Shown here: positions 34,216-42,454 of the stretch, piece by piece | How positions within the stretch are numbered: position 1 is the first letter of the stretch | How the letters are laid out: each line of letters begins with the position of its first letter | Source of the DNA: Butyrivibrio sp. NC3005 | GTDB lineage: Bacteria > Bacillota > Clostridia > Lachnospirales > Lachnospiraceae | Length of the DNA: 48,075 nucleotides | Direction: 5' to 3' | Assembly: GCF_000424545.1 (NCBI RefSeq) | Contig: NZ_AUKC01000029.1 | Coordinates: 1-48,075, forward strand | Notes under the pieces: generated by a model | Told to the model about the DNA's origin: nothing | Database searches by the model: none | What the model saw: the letters and a program-made list of their open reading frames with translations, nothing else | Made by a program: the position numbers and the translations under genes

Positions 34216-35067
34216 ATGAAAAAAGCTAGTGGAAAGTCTGGAGTAACTGCCGGAAGAGTTATTAGCAGTATCATTGTATTATTTTTGTTAGGCGTTATTT
34301 GTTATGAGCTTTATCAAATAGCAATAGAATTAAAAGAAAGACAGGAGGCGGTATCCTTATACGAATCGCTTCAAGAAAAATGTGTAAAAGTTAATAAAAA
34401 TAAATTGAATTCGATAGTTAAAAAAACAGAAACGGATGACGAAATACAGTCTAAAGAAGTAATGCTTGACGTAAATCATGTTCAGCTTTCAGAGGCGAAC
34501 AAAGATTACGTAGGATGGCTTTATTGGAATTTTGATGTAGAGGATAACAGTAAGGATTTTACAATAAGTTATCCGATAGTCAAAGAAAACTATGTAAATG
34601 AGTATCTGTATACTACTTTTGAAAAAACTTCAAATAGTGCTGGGTGTATATTCATGGATGTAGATTCTGATGCGAAGTTTAAAGGATATTCGGATTTTTT
34701 ATTTGGACATAATATGAAGAACGGAACGATGTTCGGCTCTATTGATAATATTTATAGAACAAAAGATTCTGATATTTTAAAGACTACACCTCAATTTGTC
34801 TATGTTTATACAAAAGAGAAGATTTTGAAATATGTAGTGTATGGATATGAGTTCACTACAACTGCAGATGAAAATGCTTATTCTTATGTAAAAAGCACCG
34901 ATGAGTATGATGCTTATGTTAATAGAATGCAGAAACACAGCGGTTATAAAACTCCTATGTATGTGGATTTTTATAAAAGACCCGAAATATTAAATTTATC
35001 AACTTGTTCAGGTGCATCTGGAACAGATAAGAGATTTATAGTGCATTGTGTTTTGGTTTCAGAATAA
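34216..35067 (+). CDS. Class B sortase
   Basis: The 283-aa cysteine transpeptidase is membrane anchored (~14-36, IISSIIVLFLLGVICYELY). The sortase core has FGHNMKNGTMFG (catalytic His) and LSTCSG with C264, followed nine residues later by the catalytic Arg (R273, DKRFIV). Length and the His-motif wording are class B. The start ATG 34216 has GGAG 6-7 nt upstream; the longer frame to 34162 adds a non-conserved leader. No protein with a sorting signal lies in the window, so substrates are elsewhere. Confidence 0.92.
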   Translation: MKKASGKSGVTAGRVISSIIVLFLLGVICYELYQIAIELKERQEAVSLYESLQEKCVKVNKNKLNSIVKKTETDDEIQSKEVMLDVNHVQLSEANKDYVGWLYWNFDVEDNSKDFTISYPIVKENYVNEYLYTTFEKTSNSAGCIFMDVDSDAKFKGYSDFLFGHNMKNGTMFGSIDNIYRTKDSDILKTTPQFVYVYTKEKILKYVVYGYEFTTTADENAYSYVKSTDEYDAYVNRMQKHSGYKTPMYVDFYKRPEILNLSTCSGASGTDKRFIVHCVLVSE

Positions 35068-35090
35068 AAATCATAAAAACAATTAGATTA

Positions 35091-35119
35091 TTGATTATTT
35101 TTGAAAAATATGATATCAT
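35091..35119 (+). promoter_or_regulatory. Promoter of the CAP lipoprotein gene
   Basis: TTGATT (35091-35096), a 17-nt spacer and TATCAT (35114-35119) lie ~68 nt before the start codon. Confidence 0.55.
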
Positions 35120-35186
35120 TATTTTGAACGGAATTGCGATAAAATAGTTGATTTTATTATTTATGACCATGGAGGGGCATACAATT

Positions 35187-35747
35187 ATGAAAAAGAACAG
35201 TTTCAAAAAAGTCATATCATTAATCATGGCAGTCACAATACTGGGGCTATTCGCTGCATGTTCATCTAGCAAATCTTCAATTGATGATACAGCTGCAACT
35301 CGTGGACCTGGAGAAGGCGCAGGACAGACATTTATTGATGATGAAGCTATTGCTCTTGCAGACGGTGCAGCATCTACTCAGGACATTGCGGCAGCAGAAG
35401 CAATTGCATTTAACCTCGTTAACAAGCAGCGTGAAAGCGCAGGACTTCCGGCACTTGCATGGAACACAGGTCTTTACAGTACTGCAAAAGTTCGCGCAAA
35501 GGAAATAGTTAGTTCATTCAGTCACACAAGACCAGACGGATCCGAGTGGTGGACAGTTAACAGTAATATCATGTATGGCGAGAACCTTGCAAAGCACTAT
35601 CAGAGCGGAGACAGCGTAGTTACTGCATGGATGAACAGTCCGACTCATAAAGCCAATATCCTTGATGGAAGCTTTAAGAGTGTAGGAATTGCTATTTTCC
35701 AGACTGAAACAGGAGCATGGTTCTGGGCACAGGAATTTGGATATTAA
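35187..35747 (+). CDS. CAP-domain (SCP-like) lipoprotein
   Basis: The 186-aa precursor has a lipoprotein signal ending LFAAC (Cys ~25), a short linker, then a CAP domain with FNLVNKQRESAGLPALAW, FSHTRPDGSEWW, GENLA and WMNSPTHKANIL; the cavity His residues are present. It would be anchored outside the cell by lipid. Bacterial CAP proteins are of mostly unknown function. ATG 35187 has GGAGG 11 nt before it. It lies next to a sortase but lacks an LPxTG-type tail. Confidence 0.9.
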   Translation: MKKNSFKKVISLIMAVTILGLFAACSSSKSSIDDTAATRGPGEGAGQTFIDDEAIALADGAASTQDIAAAEAIAFNLVNKQRESAGLPALAWNTGLYSTAKVRAKEIVSSFSHTRPDGSEWWTVNSNIMYGENLAKHYQSGDSVVTAWMNSPTHKANILDGSFKSVGIAIFQTETGAWFWAQEFGY

Positions 35748-35759
35748 AAATAATTATTC

Positions 35760-35788
35760 TTGACATTAATTTAGTTCAAGTGTACTAT
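35760..35788 (+). promoter_or_regulatory. Promoter of the trpXYZ leader
   Basis: A consensus TTGACA (35760-35765), a 17-nt spacer and TACTAT (35783-35788) start the T-box transcript at about 35795. Confidence 0.75.
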
Positions 35789-35837
35789 AGTAATTAGTTT
35801 ACCGCTTTTACTTGTTAAAGAATAATAATTACAAATC

Positions 35838-36156
35838 GATGAGAAAGACGAGTACATATCTATAAATTTGTACAGAGAGCTGCGTTTGGTGAGAGCAGTC
35901 AAATGGAAGATGTGGAATGGACTTTTGAGAGCAATCCGAAAATGAACATGAGTAGGTGCGCCGGAGTTTTGCCTCCGTTAACAAAGCAGCATCTGTGATG
36001 GCAGATGATTGAGAGGGTTATCCTGTTTCTATGATTGAAGATTAAGATAGAAATAGATAATCAATTCGGGTGGCACCGCAGGTGTTTATAATTTCGTGAA
36101 CCTGTCCCGTAAGAATAAAGAATGTGAAGTTCTTTATTCTTACGGGACTTTTTTGG
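35838..36156 (+). promoter_or_regulatory. T-box leader (tRNA-Trp) controlling the trpXYZ operon
   Basis: The leader begins with GATGAGAAAGACGAGTAC typical of stem I, contains GAGAGCTGCG...TGAGAGCAG (k-turn/stem I) and a UGG candidate specifier at 35918-35920. The T-box GGGTGGCACCGC is at 36068-36079, whose TGGC (36071-36074) fits a tRNA with G73, as tRNA-Trp has. The competing terminator is at 36104-36156 (CCCGTAAGAATAAAG arm, perfect, then TTTTTT). Uncharged tRNA-Trp should turn the transporter on. Confidence 0.92.
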
Positions 36157-36177
36157 TTGTTAAGGAAGGGGAAAGTT

Positions 36178-37269
36178 ATGAAAAAGAAGATGCTTGTAAC
36201 AATTTTATCAACAATGCTTGCAGTAAGTTCTCTTTGCGGATGTTCACAAGATGCCAATAAGAAGAGTACAAATCAGGGAAACTCTGCAAATAGTGCGCAG
36301 ACTACGGATAAAGAAACATCTAGTGCAGGTGATGATGTAGAGCTTGTAGAGGGAGATTACAAAATAGGTATTTCACAGTTTGCAGAGCATGGATCACTTG
36401 ACAATGCCAGAAACGGCTTTATAGAAGGTCTTGCAAGCGAAGGTTTTGTTGAGGGAAAGAACCTTACAATTGAATATCAGAATGCGCAGACAGATACAGG
36501 AATTGCCAGTACTATTACAGACAGCTTTGTTTCAGACAAAGTTAATCTGATTTGTGCAATTGCAACTCCGTCGGCAATGAGTGCGTATAACTCAGCTAAG
36601 AGTACAGATATACCGGTTATCTATACAGCAGTTTCTGATCCGGTGGCAGCAGGGCTTGCAAATGAAGATGGAACAAGTGTAGGCAATATCACAGGAACAT
36701 CCGATTATCTTGCAGTAGATGCCCAGCTTCAGATGATTAGAGAGATTCTTCCTAAGGCAAAGAAAATTGGAATAATCTATACAACAAGTGAAGCCAACTC
36801 AGTCAGCACGATTGAGAAGTACAAAGAAAAAGCAGGTAGCTATGGTTTTGAAATAGTGGAAAAAGGAATTAGTACAATAAGCGATGTTGACATCGCAGCA
36901 GCTGCTCTTGCTGAAAACGTTGATTGTATCAACAACCTTACAGATAACACAGTTGTTTCTGCACTTGATACAGTAATTAGCAGAGCAACAGAGAAAAACA
37001 TTCCTGTTTTTGGTTCTGAGATTGAGCAGGTTAAGAAAGGCTGTGTTGCATCAATGGGACTTGAGTATTACCAGCTTGGAATTCAGACAGGAAAGATGGC
37101 TGCTAAAGTTCTCAAAAAAGAAAGCAGCGCAAAAGATATGAAGTTTGAAGTAATTGATGAACCATCACTTTATATCAATACAGCTGCAGCAAAGAAGATT
37201 TCACTTGAAATTTCAGATGATGAGAAATCAAAGGCAGCAGAAGTATATGATGAGATTATCAGTAAGTAA
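36178..37269 (+). CDS. trpX: Tryptophan ABC transporter substrate-binding lipoprotein
   Basis: The 363-aa precursor has a lipoprotein signal with lipobox SLCGC (Cys ~21) and a Ser/Asn/Gln linker. The binding domain is of the ABC sugar/peripla type (YKIGISQFAEHGSLDNARNG, TDIPVIYTAVSDPVAAGL). TrpX/YtpR-like proteins controlled by Trp T-boxes import tryptophan. The start ATG 36178 has AAGGGGAA; the frame to 36124 runs into the leader terminator. Substrate is inferred from the T-box. Confidence 0.9.
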   Translation: MKKKMLVTILSTMLAVSSLCGCSQDANKKSTNQGNSANSAQTTDKETSSAGDDVELVEGDYKIGISQFAEHGSLDNARNGFIEGLASEGFVEGKNLTIEYQNAQTDTGIASTITDSFVSDKVNLICAIATPSAMSAYNSAKSTDIPVIYTAVSDPVAAGLANEDGTSVGNITGTSDYLAVDAQLQMIREILPKAKKIGIIYTTSEANSVSTIEKYKEKAGSYGFEIVEKGISTISDVDIAAAALAENVDCINNLTDNTVVSALDTVISRATEKNIPVFGSEIEQVKKGCVASMGLEYYQLGIQTGKMAAKVLKKESSAKDMKFEVIDEPSLYINTAAAKKISLEISDDEKSKAAEVYDEIISK

Positions 37270-37304
37270 AGAGTAAATATAAAAGTAAAAAGGGGATTTG
37301 TTTC

Positions 37305-38177
37305 ATGGCTTTCGTCATCAGTTTTATAGAACAGGGGCTTATATATGGCATCATGGCTCTTGGAATGTACATCACATATAAGATTTTGGATTTTCCGGAT
37401 ATGACAGTCGATGGATGTTTTCCAATGGGAGTTGCACTGTCTGTTGTAATGATTCGTCAGGGAGTATTTCCCTGCGCCACTCTTCCAATCTGTTTTTTGT
37501 GCGGCGCAGCAGTCGGCATGATTACAGGAATAATAAATGTATATGGAAAAGTAAGAGACCTTCTGGCTGGAATAATCATGATGACAGGTTTGTATTCTGT
37601 TAATCTGATGATTGCAGGTCAGGCAAATCTTCCTATGTATGATTATTTCAATATCTTTGATAATAACCTTCTTAACGGCATATTTCCAGAATCAATGCGA
37701 GGATATCAAAGACTTATAGTACTTATCGTTATTACACTTGTAGTTAAATGGATTTTAGATTTATACATGAAGACTAAATCCGGATATATGCTAAGAGCTG
37801 TAGGAGATAATGACCTTCTTGTAACATCAATGGGAGTTGATAAGGGCAAAGTTAGAATAATAGGACTTGCAATTGCGAATGGACTTGTATGTCTTTCGGG
37901 TTGCATCTTTGCTCAGCAGCAAGGCTATTTTGAAATATCCATGGGAACAGGTACAGCTGTTATCGGACTTGCCAGCGTTATTATAGGAACAAACTTAAAA
38001 AAGCACTGCAAATTTATAAATGTGACAACAATGGTTATAATAGGAGCAATTATCTATAGAGCCTGCGTGGCACTTGCACTTAAATTTGGAATGCAGCCAG
38101 CTCTTATGAAACTTATTTCAGCATCTATACTCCTTGTTATACTGCTTGCTACAAGGGATAGAAAAAAAGCATCTTGA
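37305..38177 (+). CDS. trpY: Tryptophan ABC transporter permease
   Basis: The 290-aa polytopic protein has about eight transmembrane segments and the branched-chain-type permease fold (MALGMYITYKILDFPDMTVDG near the N-terminus; GVDKGKVRIIGLAIANGLVC coupling loop). It starts 35 nt after trpX with AAGGGGA before ATG. Substrate assignment follows the operon and T-box. Confidence 0.9.
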   Translation: MAFVISFIEQGLIYGIMALGMYITYKILDFPDMTVDGCFPMGVALSVVMIRQGVFPCATLPICFLCGAAVGMITGIINVYGKVRDLLAGIIMMTGLYSVNLMIAGQANLPMYDYFNIFDNNLLNGIFPESMRGYQRLIVLIVITLVVKWILDLYMKTKSGYMLRAVGDNDLLVTSMGVDKGKVRIIGLAIANGLVCLSGCIFAQQQGYFEISMGTGTAVIGLASVIIGTNLKKHCKFINVTTMVIIGAIIYRACVALALKFGMQPALMKLISASILLVILLATRDRKKAS

Positions 38178-38204
38178 AACGTGGAATTAAAATAGGGGAA
38201 ATTT

Positions 38205-39008
38205 ATGCTTGAGTTAAATCATATTTATAAAACATATAATCCGGGTTCAGTTAATGAAATGTGTCTGTATGAAGATTTTAATTTGAAAGTACCGGATGGA
38301 CAGTTCGTAGCAGTAGTAGGAAGTAACGGTTCAGGAAAGACCTCGCTACTAAAACTTATTTGCGGCAGCATGGAACCAGACAAAGGAGAAATTATTCTTA
38401 CACAGAGAAATCATTCAACAGGTAAAGAAGAAACTGTAAATCTTGTTGGAGTATCAGAACATGTAAGACATAAGACAATAGGAAGAGTCTACCAGAATCC
38501 TGCGCTTGGAACCTGCCCGTCTATGACCATTTTAGAAAACATGGCGATTGCTGATAATAAAGGAAAAATATTTGGATTAGGAAGATGTGTTTCCAAAAAA
38601 AGAGAAGAATATTACAAAGAGCTGCTAAAGACAATAGGACTTGGCCTTGAAGACAAAATTCATATTCCGGTAGGCTATCTTTCTGGCGGCCAGAGACAAT
38701 GCCTTGCCCTTCTTCTTAGTACTATGACACCAATAGACTTTCTTATTCTGGATGAGCATACAGCAGCACTTGATCCAAAAACCGCAGATATAGTAATGGA
38801 AATGACTGATAAAATCGTCCATGAGAAAAAAGTCACAACGCTCATGGTTACACATAACCTACGTTATGCAGTAGAATATGGAGACAGAATCCTTATGATG
38901 CATGAAGGAAAAGCAATACTGGATAAGGCAGATGAAGAAAAAAAGACTATAAGTACAGAAGAAATCATGCACATATTCAACCAGATAAGCGTTGAATGTG
39001 GCAATTAA
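38205..39008 (+). CDS. trpZ: Tryptophan ABC transporter ATPase
   Basis: The 267-aa ABC ATPase has Walker A GSNGSGKTS, signature YLSGGQRQ, Walker B FLILDEHTAALDP and the H-loop VTHNL. It energises TrpY at the membrane. It is the last gene of the T-box operon. The structured repeat, copy B, begins 4 nt after its TAA in antisense orientation and probably separates it from convergent pyrBI. Confidence 0.93.
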   Translation: MLELNHIYKTYNPGSVNEMCLYEDFNLKVPDGQFVAVVGSNGSGKTSLLKLICGSMEPDKGEIILTQRNHSTGKEETVNLVGVSEHVRHKTIGRVYQNPALGTCPSMTILENMAIADNKGKIFGLGRCVSKKREEYYKELLKTIGLGLEDKIHIPVGYLSGGQRQCLALLLSTMTPIDFLILDEHTAALDPKTADIVMEMTDKIVHEKKVTTLMVTHNLRYAVEYGDRILMMHEGKAILDKADEEKKTISTEEIMHIFNQISVECGN

Positions 39009-39012
39009 AACC

Positions 39013-39139
39013 TATGACTTCTTGCTGAGATTTAGGATAATCATCAGCAAGAATCCTGCTTTGCAGGACAAAATTTGTCTTAACGACAAATTTTGGTCTG
39101 ATACGGTTATTGATTTTCCTGATGAAAACAATAACCTAT
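39013..39139 (-). repeat. Four-hairpin structured repeat, copy B
   Basis: This is the same 127-nt unit as copy A, read on the minus strand, in sense just after the pyrI stop. All four hairpins are kept. H1 has two base-pair swaps relative to copy A (T-A to A-T and G-C to T-A) plus a changed bulge; H2 and H3 differ only in their loops. A perfect 22-bp palindrome at 39128-39149 overlaps its start and the pyrI stop. Confidence 0.9.
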
Positions 39140-39149
39140 AGGTTATTGT
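39128..39149. repeat. Perfect 22-bp palindrome at the pyrI stop codon
   Basis: The two halves ACAATAACCTA and TAGGTTATTGT are exact reverse complements. The right end includes the first base of the pyrI stop codon (TCA on the plus strand). Confidence 0.85.
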
Positions 39150-39613
39150 CAGTTCCTTGAATGTGAATCTTTTACAAAATCCGCATCAGTCTCGGAGTAT
39201 TTTTCATCGCAGTACTTACAGCGATAGATTTCTTCCTGCTCGTCTGCTAGATAGAAGATGTGAGGAAGTCCCTGCTCAATAGATGTGATACATCTTGGGT
39301 TATGGCACTTTAACACATTTTTTATCTGAATAGGAAGTGTCAAAGCTCTTTTCTCAATAATAGCTCCGTCTTTGATAACGTTGACAGTGATATTGTGGTC
39401 AATAAATGCAAGGATATTTAAATCCATAGAATCTATAGGACATTCAACTTTTAAAATATCTTTTCTTCCCATTATATTGCTGCGTGCATTCATAATGATG
39501 GCAACAGTGCAGTCTAACTGAGAAAGTCCAAGGTGATGATATATTGACATGGCTTTTCCGGCCTTAATGTGATCTAGAACAAAACCTTCTTCGATTTTTC
39601 CAACATTTAACAT
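39149..39613 (-). CDS. pyrI: Aspartate carbamoyltransferase regulatory chain
   Basis: The 154-aa subunit has an N-terminal nucleotide-binding ACT-like domain (MLNVGKIEEGFVLDHI start) and a C-terminal zinc domain with four cysteines (CHNPRC and CKYC). It assembles with PyrB into an allosteric ATCase responding to CTP/ATP. AAGGAG lies before the ATG. It follows pyrB by 22 nt. A pyrBI pair with an attenuator is the enterobacterial arrangement; many Bacillota lack PyrI. Confidence 0.95.
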   Translation of the reverse strand: MLNVGKIEEGFVLDHIKAGKAMSIYHHLGLSQLDCTVAIIMNARSNIMGRKDILKVECPIDSMDLNILAFIDHNITVNVIKDGAIIEKRALTLPIQIKNVLKCHNPRCITSIEQGLPHIFYLADEQEEIYRCKYCDEKYSETDADFVKDSHSRN

Positions 39614-39635
39614 GGTTTAATCTCCTTTGGTAATA

Positions 39636-40592
39636 TTAATACTCTTTTAACAGGTTGTGGTTAATGTGTGACTTAGTCATATCGAGCAGAGTCAGAATAA
39701 GAGCCATTCTGACATAAAGTCCGTTCTGAACCTGTTTGAAATAGGCAGCTCTTTTATCATTGTCAATTTCTACAGAAATCTCATTTACGCGAGGAAGCGG
39801 ATGTAGAACGTACATATTTTCTTTGGCAAGTTGAATCTTAGCCTTGTCGAGAATATAGAAATCTTTTAATCTGATATAATCCTCTTCATTGAAGAAACGC
39901 TCCTTCTGAACACGTGTCATGTACAAAAAATCAAGCTCAGGCATTACATCTTCAAGTCTAATGACTTCTCTATAAGGGATGTTTTTGTGCTTAAGCATAT
40001 CCGTAATATAATCAGGAATTCTGAGTTCATTAGGTGAGATAAAAATGAACGTTATACCTGTGTATCTAGAAAGAGCATTGATAAGAGAGTGGACAGTACG
40101 TCCAAATTTCAAATCGCCACAAAGACCTATAGTGAAATTGTGAAGATTACCGTGAAGGTTTCGGATAGTAAGTAAATCGGTAAGAGTCTGTGTTGGATGC
40201 TGATGTCCGCCATCTCCAGCGTTAATAACAGGAATAAGAGAGTGATCAGCAGCGACCATAGGAGCACCTTCCTTTGGGTGACGCATTGCACAGATATCTG
40301 CAAAGCAGGAGATAACTCTAATGGTATCGGCTACACTTTCGCCTTTTGATGCAGATGAATTTGATGCATCAGCAAAGCCAATAACCTTGCCGCCGAGACG
40401 AAGCATAGCAGTCTCAAAAGAAAGCCTTGTTCTTGTGCTTGGCTCATAGAAGCATGTAGCAAGAATCTTATCATCGCACATGTGAGCATATTTTGACATA
40501 TTGTTCTCGATGTCAACTGCTACATCGAATAAATTCTCTAGTTCCTCAGTAGAGAAATCCATAGGGCTCATCAAATGGCGTAAATCATTCAT
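39636..40592 (-). CDS. pyrB: Aspartate carbamoyltransferase catalytic chain
   Basis: The 318-aa enzyme condenses carbamoyl phosphate and aspartate in pyrimidine biosynthesis. The phosphate loop is [13 protein letters not shown], the SASKGES loop supplies the neighbour-subunit lysine, and HPTQTLTD and HPLPR are present. ATG 40592 is preceded by TTGGAGG; the in-frame TTG that opens the frame is part of that ribosome site, so it is not the start. A leader peptide and attenuator lie upstream. Confidence 0.97.
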   Translation of the reverse strand: MNDLRHLMSPMDFSTEELENLFDVAVDIENNMSKYAHMCDDKILATCFYEPSTRTRLSFETAMLRLGGKVIGFADASNSSASKGESVADTIRVISCFADICAMRHPKEGAPMVAADHSLIPVINAGDGGHQHPTQTLTDLLTIRNLHGNLHNFTIGLCGDLKFGRTVHSLINALSRYTGITFIFISPNELRIPDYITDMLKHKNIPYREVIRLEDVMPELDFLYMTRVQKERFFNEEDYIRLKDFYILDKAKIQLAKENMYVLHPLPRVNEISVEIDNDKRAAYFKQVQNGLYVRMALILTLLDMTKSHINHNLLKEY

Positions 40593-40638
40593 TTTAATTT
40601 TTTCCTCCAATTGTATAATGTTACAGCTTTAGATAGAC

Positions 40639-40670
40639 AAAAAAAGAAGAGATATTAATAATACCTCTTC
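40639..40670 (-). terminator. Attenuator terminator of pyrBI
   Basis: On the minus strand GAAGAGGTATT (40670-40660) pairs with AATATCTCTTC (40656-40646), 11 bp with one G-U and a 3-nt loop, followed by seven T. Its first bases are part of the leader-peptide stop codon. Confidence 0.88.
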
Positions 40671-40770
40671 AAATTAAATAACAATTATAAATTAATAAAT
40701 ACTGATTATTAGATTGTGAATGGAAAAAATGAGAATTACGGTATTTGTTTTTGAAAATATAGTTACGCAT
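40669..40770 (-). CDS. pyrBI leader peptide (PyrL-like, 33 aa)
   Basis: On the minus strand ATG 40770 follows AAAGGAAG. The 33 codons start MRNYIFKNKYRNSHFF and end in a T-rich run (QYLLIYNCYLI), closing with TGA at 40671-40669. The transcript is U-rich through the second half, and the stop codon lies at the base of the terminator stem. This is the arrangement by which E. coli pyrL allows a following ribosome to disrupt the terminator when polymerase pauses at low UTP. No sequence similarity to E. coli PyrL is claimed. Confidence 0.7.
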   Translation of the reverse strand: MRNYIFKNKYRNSHFFHSQSNNQYLLIYNCYLI

Positions 40771-40820
40771 AATTAATTTCTTCCTTTCTACAAAAGTGAC
40801 TAACATTTTTTATCTTTGGT

Positions 40821-40849
40821 ATGATAACATGGAAATAAATAGAGTGCAA
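40821..40849 (-). promoter_or_regulatory. Promoter of pyrBI
   Basis: On the minus strand TTGCAC (40849-40844), a 17-nt spacer and TATCAT (40826-40821) are ~50 nt upstream of the leader peptide. It lies within 40-70 nt of the divergent MATE gene start. Confidence 0.65.
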
Positions 40850-40887
40850 CATTTATTTGAGTAAATATTCAAAAAAGAGGTTAAAAA

Positions 40888-42267
40888 ATGTTAAAAGCAA
40901 AAGAAATTGATATGACAAAAGGAAATCCATCGTCATTGCTCTTGCAATTTCTGCTGCCACTTGTACTTGGAAATATCTTTCAACAGTTTTACAATATGGC
41001 AGATACAATAATTGTAGGACATTATGTTGGAGTAAAGGCTCTTGCAGCCGTTGGAGCAACCGGTAATATTATGTTCCTTATTTTTGGATTTGTTACAGGC
41101 CTTTTGCAGGGATTTGCAGTAATAACCTCGCAGAGATTTGGAGCAGGAGATGTAAGAGGCGTTAAAAAAAGTGTAGGAAATGCGCTGGTTTTATCATTGA
41201 TAATCACTGTTATTTTTACCATAGGAAGCTGTCTTGCTATGGATTTTATGCTAAGCGTCATGAATACACCGCAGGATGTATATGATATGTCCAAAACCTA
41301 TATCATAACCATATGTTATGGAACCTGCTGCAATGTATTGTACAACCTTATGGCGAGTCTTCTCAGAGCAGTAGGCAATAGTAAAATCCCTCTTTATTTC
41401 CTCATAGTATCAGCTGGACTTAATATTTTGCTCGACATAGTATTTATTGCAAACTTCAACATGGGAGTATTGGGAGCAGCGCTTGCAACACTTATATCAC
41501 AGGGAATATCCGGAGTTTTGTGCGTTGCCTACACCTGGAAAAAAGTTGAAATACTAGTGCCTTCAACAAGTGATCTTCACTTAGATCATCAATGTGTGAA
41601 GAATCAGTTGCAGATGGGAATCCCAATGGCGCTTCAGTTCTCAATCACAGCAATTGGAACTATTATGGTGCAGAGTGCCTTGAACCTTTTAGGCACAGTG
41701 GCGATGGCATCATATACCGTAGCCTGCAAAATCGAACAGCTGTTTACACAGTTCTTTTCAGCGATGGGAATGACCTGTGCAACATACAGCGGCCAGAATG
41801 TTGGAAGCGGCAAAATAAAGAGAATAAACCTTGGCGTAAGATATGCTCTTTTGTATTGTTTTATCTATGCGCTTCTTATTTATGCTATATTGTTTAATAC
41901 ATGTCCGTTTTTTGTAAAACTTTTTGTAGACAGCAAGGAAAGTGCTGAAAGCATAGTGGTAATTACCGGATATGTAAAAGAGTATATTCATCTGTGCGGA
42001 CTAATGTTCTTCCCGCTTGGAATGATATTTGTATTTAGAAATATACTTCAGGGAAGCGGATACAGTTTCTGGCCGATGATGGGCGGAGTAGTAGAACTTA
42101 TATGCAGAGCAATAGCTGCAAACTTCGCAGTTAGAAGTAATAACTTTACAAGTATATGCTATGCAAATGCAAGTACATGGCTTGTTACTGGGTTGTTCCT
42201 TTTTGGATGTTACCTGGCTATAATGCCAAAGCTGTATAGAAGATTTGGCATAGATAAAAAGAAATAA
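40888..42267 (+). CDS. MATE-family multidrug/metabolite exporter
   Basis: The 459-aa protein has 12 predicted transmembrane helices in two homologous halves. The N-terminal signature is QQFYNMADTIIVGHYVG, and a repeat in the second half reads FSAMGMTCATYSGQNVGSG. Na+- or H+-driven export is expected; the substrate is unknown. AGAGG precedes ATG 40888. It is divergent from pyrBI, and the short intergenic region must hold both promoters. Confidence 0.93.
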   Translation: MLKAKEIDMTKGNPSSLLLQFLLPLVLGNIFQQFYNMADTIIVGHYVGVKALAAVGATGNIMFLIFGFVTGLLQGFAVITSQRFGAGDVRGVKKSVGNALVLSLIITVIFTIGSCLAMDFMLSVMNTPQDVYDMSKTYIITICYGTCCNVLYNLMASLLRAVGNSKIPLYFLIVSAGLNILLDIVFIANFNMGVLGAALATLISQGISGVLCVAYTWKKVEILVPSTSDLHLDHQCVKNQLQMGIPMALQFSITAIGTIMVQSALNLLGTVAMASYTVACKIEQLFTQFFSAMGMTCATYSGQNVGSGKIKRINLGVRYALLYCFIYALLIYAILFNTCPFFVKLFVDSKESAESIVVITGYVKEYIHLCGLMFFPLGMIFVFRNILQGSGYSFWPMMGGVVELICRAIAANFAVRSNNFTSICYANASTWLVTGLFLFGCYLAIMPKLYRRFGIDKKK

Positions 42268-42290
42268 CTAAGAAGTCAGTAAAAGGTAGC

Positions 42291-42315
42291 ATATTTCCAT
42301 ATAGGAAATATTTTT
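42291..42315 (+). terminator. Terminator after the MATE gene
   Basis: ATATTTCC / GGAAATAT with a short loop is followed by TTTTT. Confidence 0.7.
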
Positions 42316-42359
42316 AAGTAACGATTATTATCAACCAGAATAAAAGGCATAAATTAAAG

Positions 42360-42415
42360 TACCGGTCCACGAAAAGAAAGATTATGAAACCTGACTTTTC
42401 GAAGACCGGTATTTT
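42360..42415. terminator. Second hairpin between the MATE and DUF5050 genes
   Basis: TACCGGTC with AAGACCGGTA forms the outer stem and CGAAAAG with CTTTTCG the inner one, followed by TTTT on the plus strand. It lies between convergent genes and may act in both directions. Confidence 0.65.
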
Positions 42416-42454
42416 GACAACTTAAACTTTTTTATTTTTTGAAACTTTCACAAC

